From contig CAMGRE010000141.1 in assembly GCA_946061355.1 (NCBI GenBank), positions 1 through 6,222 of the forward strand: a stretch of 6,222 nt of DNA, written 5' to 3'. Below the pieces are notes generated by a model, which was not told where the DNA came from, made no database searches, and saw nothing but the letters and a program-made list of their open reading frames with translations. The stretch comes from an uncultured bacterium (GTDB lineage: Bacteria > Bacillota > Clostridia > Lachnospirales > Lachnospiraceae). The stretch's first letter is position 1, and each line of letters starts with the position of its first letter. Below are positions 4,657 through 6,222 of this stretch, one piece after another. The translations under genes were made by a program, and so were the position numbers.

Positions 4657-6222
4657 ATGGCAAATAACATTTTTGAAAATGAATTGTTTCTGGCATTTGC
4701 GAATGCTTCCGATAATGTGTATATCTATGTCTGCGATATGAAGGATGATCTGTCCAGATGGTCGCAGAATACGGTGGACTATTTCGGGCTTCCGGGAGAG
4801 TACATCAAGAGTACGGGAGAGGTCTGGATGCACTGGATTCACCCGGACGACAGACAGGTGTATCTGGAAGATATTCAGGCGGTCTTTTCCGGGCGATCGT
4901 CAAGACATCACTGTCAGTACAGGGCCAGAAACAAATACGGCGATTATGTATGGTTGGAGTGCAGGGGTTCTGTGATCAATGACGAGGACGGCGTTCCGAG
5001 CGTATTCGCCGGTATGATGACGAGGTTAGACAATCAGAGTAAGTATGATACGTTAACGCATCTTCTGACAGGGGCGGAGCTGCCGAATTTCGAGTATATG
5101 AACAGACGGGGCGCCATGCTCCTGATCGGGTTGGATTCCCTCAAGAAGATCAACAGTAATTTTGGCTATTCTTATGGGAATAAGCTTGTGGTGGATTTTG
5201 CCGATTACCTGAGCAGCCTCTGCAATTCTGAAGATCTCCTTTACAGAATACGGGATGATGAATTTGTTGTAAATATGCCGGACGGTACGCAGGAAGATAT
5301 GCTGGAACTGATGAAAAAGGTCAGCTACTATACGTCTGAGAAGCATAGTGATGATGACGGAATATATAATTTCAGAACATCTGCCGGTATTGTGGAGTAT
5401 CCGAAGGACGGAAAGGATTATAATGAATTGCTCAGCAATTTGGAACATTCGCTGGAATATGCCAGAGAGAATAACATCGAGGAAGCAGTTGTGTTCTCCA
5501 AGCAGATCGCGGCAAATCACAATCGTTCCGGATTTCTGCAGGAGGCGCTTAGCAAGAGTATCGGACAGCACTTTCGGGGATTTTGTCTGTATTTTCAGCC
5601 GATTGTCAATACACAGGATCAGCGTATCGTGGGATGTGAGGCACTGCTTCGGTGGAAAACAAATGAGATACAGGATTCCACACCCGGTGAGTTTATCAAG
5701 ATACTGGAGCAGACCGGTGAGATCAGGACAGTCGGTCTCTGGGTGGCAGAGCAGGTATTGCGGTATGCAAAGAAGTGGCAGGAGGCGTACGGTGATATTC
5801 AGATCAGTTTCAATGTGTCTTATCTCCAGCTGGACAGCGATCACTTTGTGAATGAGCTGCTGCGTATGGCGGATGAGTATCAGGTGGATACGGGTAAGAT
5901 CATTGTGGAATTGACGGAGAGCGGTCGCCTGAAAGATATCGACCGTGTGAATGAGTATTTCGCCAGACTCAGAGAGCGGGGCTTTAAGATTGCCATGGAT
6001 GATTTTGGAACGGAGTACGCCTCTTTTGGATTGATTCACAACGTGCCTATGGACATTCTGAAAGTTGACAGAAGTTTTGTGAAGGATTTGGAAAAGGGAT
6101 CGGGCTGCGTGGATTATGCGATTGTGGAATGTGTGACCGATATGTGCAGAAAGCTTAATATACAGACTGTCGCAGAGGGAATTGAGACAAAGGATCTGGA
6201 GCGGATCTTGTGCAGTTTCCCG
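4657..6222 (+). CDS. PAS-GGDEF-EAL protein, probable c-di-GMP phosphodiesterase (3' end missing)
   Basis: EAL domains hydrolyse the second messenger c-di-GMP to pGpG. The 522 visible codons have no stop and run off the right edge. There is no signal peptide or membrane segment, so the protein is cytoplasmic. Residues about 18-125 form a PAS sensor of the PAS_3 type (WIHPDDRQ near 62, then YRARNKYGDYVWLECRG). The linker YDTLTHLLT (130-138) leads to a GGDEF domain (about 138-280) with a degenerate site: RDDEF at 199-203, Gly158 in place of the first metal Asp, and no RxxD inhibitory site (NSED). The EAL domain starts near 290. It keeps E328 (CEALLRW), N386 (FNVS), E418 and E421 (VELTES), D448-D449 (DDFG), K469 (LKVDRSF) and E507 (VAEGIET); the expected QGY region lies beyond the edge. 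The protein is therefore probably a phosphodiesterase, with PAS and inactive GGDEF as regulatory inputs. It follows thlA by 32 bases without a terminator. Confidence 0.94.
   Translation, partial: MANNIFENELFLAFANASDNVYIYVCDMKDDLSRWSQNTVDYFGLPGEYIKSTGEVWMHWIHPDDRQVYLEDIQAVFSGRSSRHHCQYRARNKYGDYVWLECRGSVINDEDGVPSVFAGMMTRLDNQSKYDTLTHLLTGAELPNFEYMNRRGAMLLIGLDSLKKINSNFGYSYGNKLVVDFADYLSSLCNSEDLLYRIRDDEFVVNMPDGTQEDMLELMKKVSYYTSEKHSDDDGIYNFRTSAGIVEYPKDGKDYNELLSNLEHSLEYARENNIEEAVVFSKQIAANHNRSGFLQEALSKSIGQHFRGFCLYFQPIVNTQDQRIVGCEALLRWKTNEIQDSTPGEFIKILEQTGEIRTVGLWVAEQVLRYAKKWQEAYGDIQISFNVSYLQLDSDHFVNELLRMADEYQVDTGKIIVELTESGRLKDIDRVNEYFARLRERGFKIAMDDFGTEYASFGLIHNVPMDILKVDRSFVKDLEKGSGCVDYAIVECVTDMCRKLNIQTVAEGIETKDLERILCSFP

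Noticed and set aside
5053..6039. Long open frame of 328 codons on the minus strand
   Set aside because: It is in exact codon register with the PAS-GGDEF-EAL gene on the + strand. Minus-strand stops in this register require TTA, CTA or TCA codons, which the + gene rarely uses. The translation shows no recognisable domain.

Overview
The window looks like chromosomal DNA of a Gram-positive clostridium, most probably a gut Lachnospiraceae-type organism. The grounds are the gene order rnr-smpB-ssrA typical of Firmicutes, a one-piece tmRNA, strong GGAGG ribosome binding sites, moderate-GC codon use that avoids TTA, CTA and TCA, and a thiolase very like the clostridial ThlA enzymes. The genus assignment is inference. 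All recognisable genes lie on the + strand.

Positions 1-2774 form a trans-translation and RNA-quality-control block. It holds the 3' four-fifths of rnr (RNase R, cut by the left edge), smpB overlapping it by 19 bases, then ssrA (tmRNA) with its own promoter and a strong intrinsic terminator. SmpB and tmRNA rescue stalled ribosomes and tag the unfinished protein, here with the inferred peptide ANDELAYAA. RNase R degrades the defective mRNA released in the process. The ssrA promoter is embedded in the end of smpB, its -35 box sharing bases with the smpB stop codon.

Positions 2794-3318 hold a small GNAT-family N-acetyltransferase of unknown substrate. It starts only 19 bases after the ssrA terminator, with no room for a promoter of its own between the two. 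A 124-base AT-rich gap follows, with two near-identical -10-like boxes, the second a perfect extended -10 element. It leads into a complete acetyl-CoA C-acetyltransferase (thlA type, 393 residues, both catalytic cysteines and the catalytic histidine present), the entry enzyme for acetoacetyl-CoA and butyrate-type metabolism.

From 4657 to the right edge runs a PAS-GGDEF-EAL signalling protein, cut off inside the EAL domain. Its GGDEF site is degenerate (RDDEF, first metal Asp replaced by Gly), whereas every EAL catalytic residue visible before the edge is present, so it is best read as a sensor-controlled c-di-GMP phosphodiesterase. Only 32 bases, with no terminator, separate it from thlA, so the two are probably co-transcribed.

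I found no CRISPR array, insertion sequence, prophage, integrase or obviously new defence system. The window is largely ordinary core genome. The points most worth a second look are the inactive cyclase domain joined to an apparently intact phosphodiesterase and its link to thlA, the tmRNA tag and 3' end, the promoter nested in the smpB stop, and the promoterless placement of the acetyltransferase gene.
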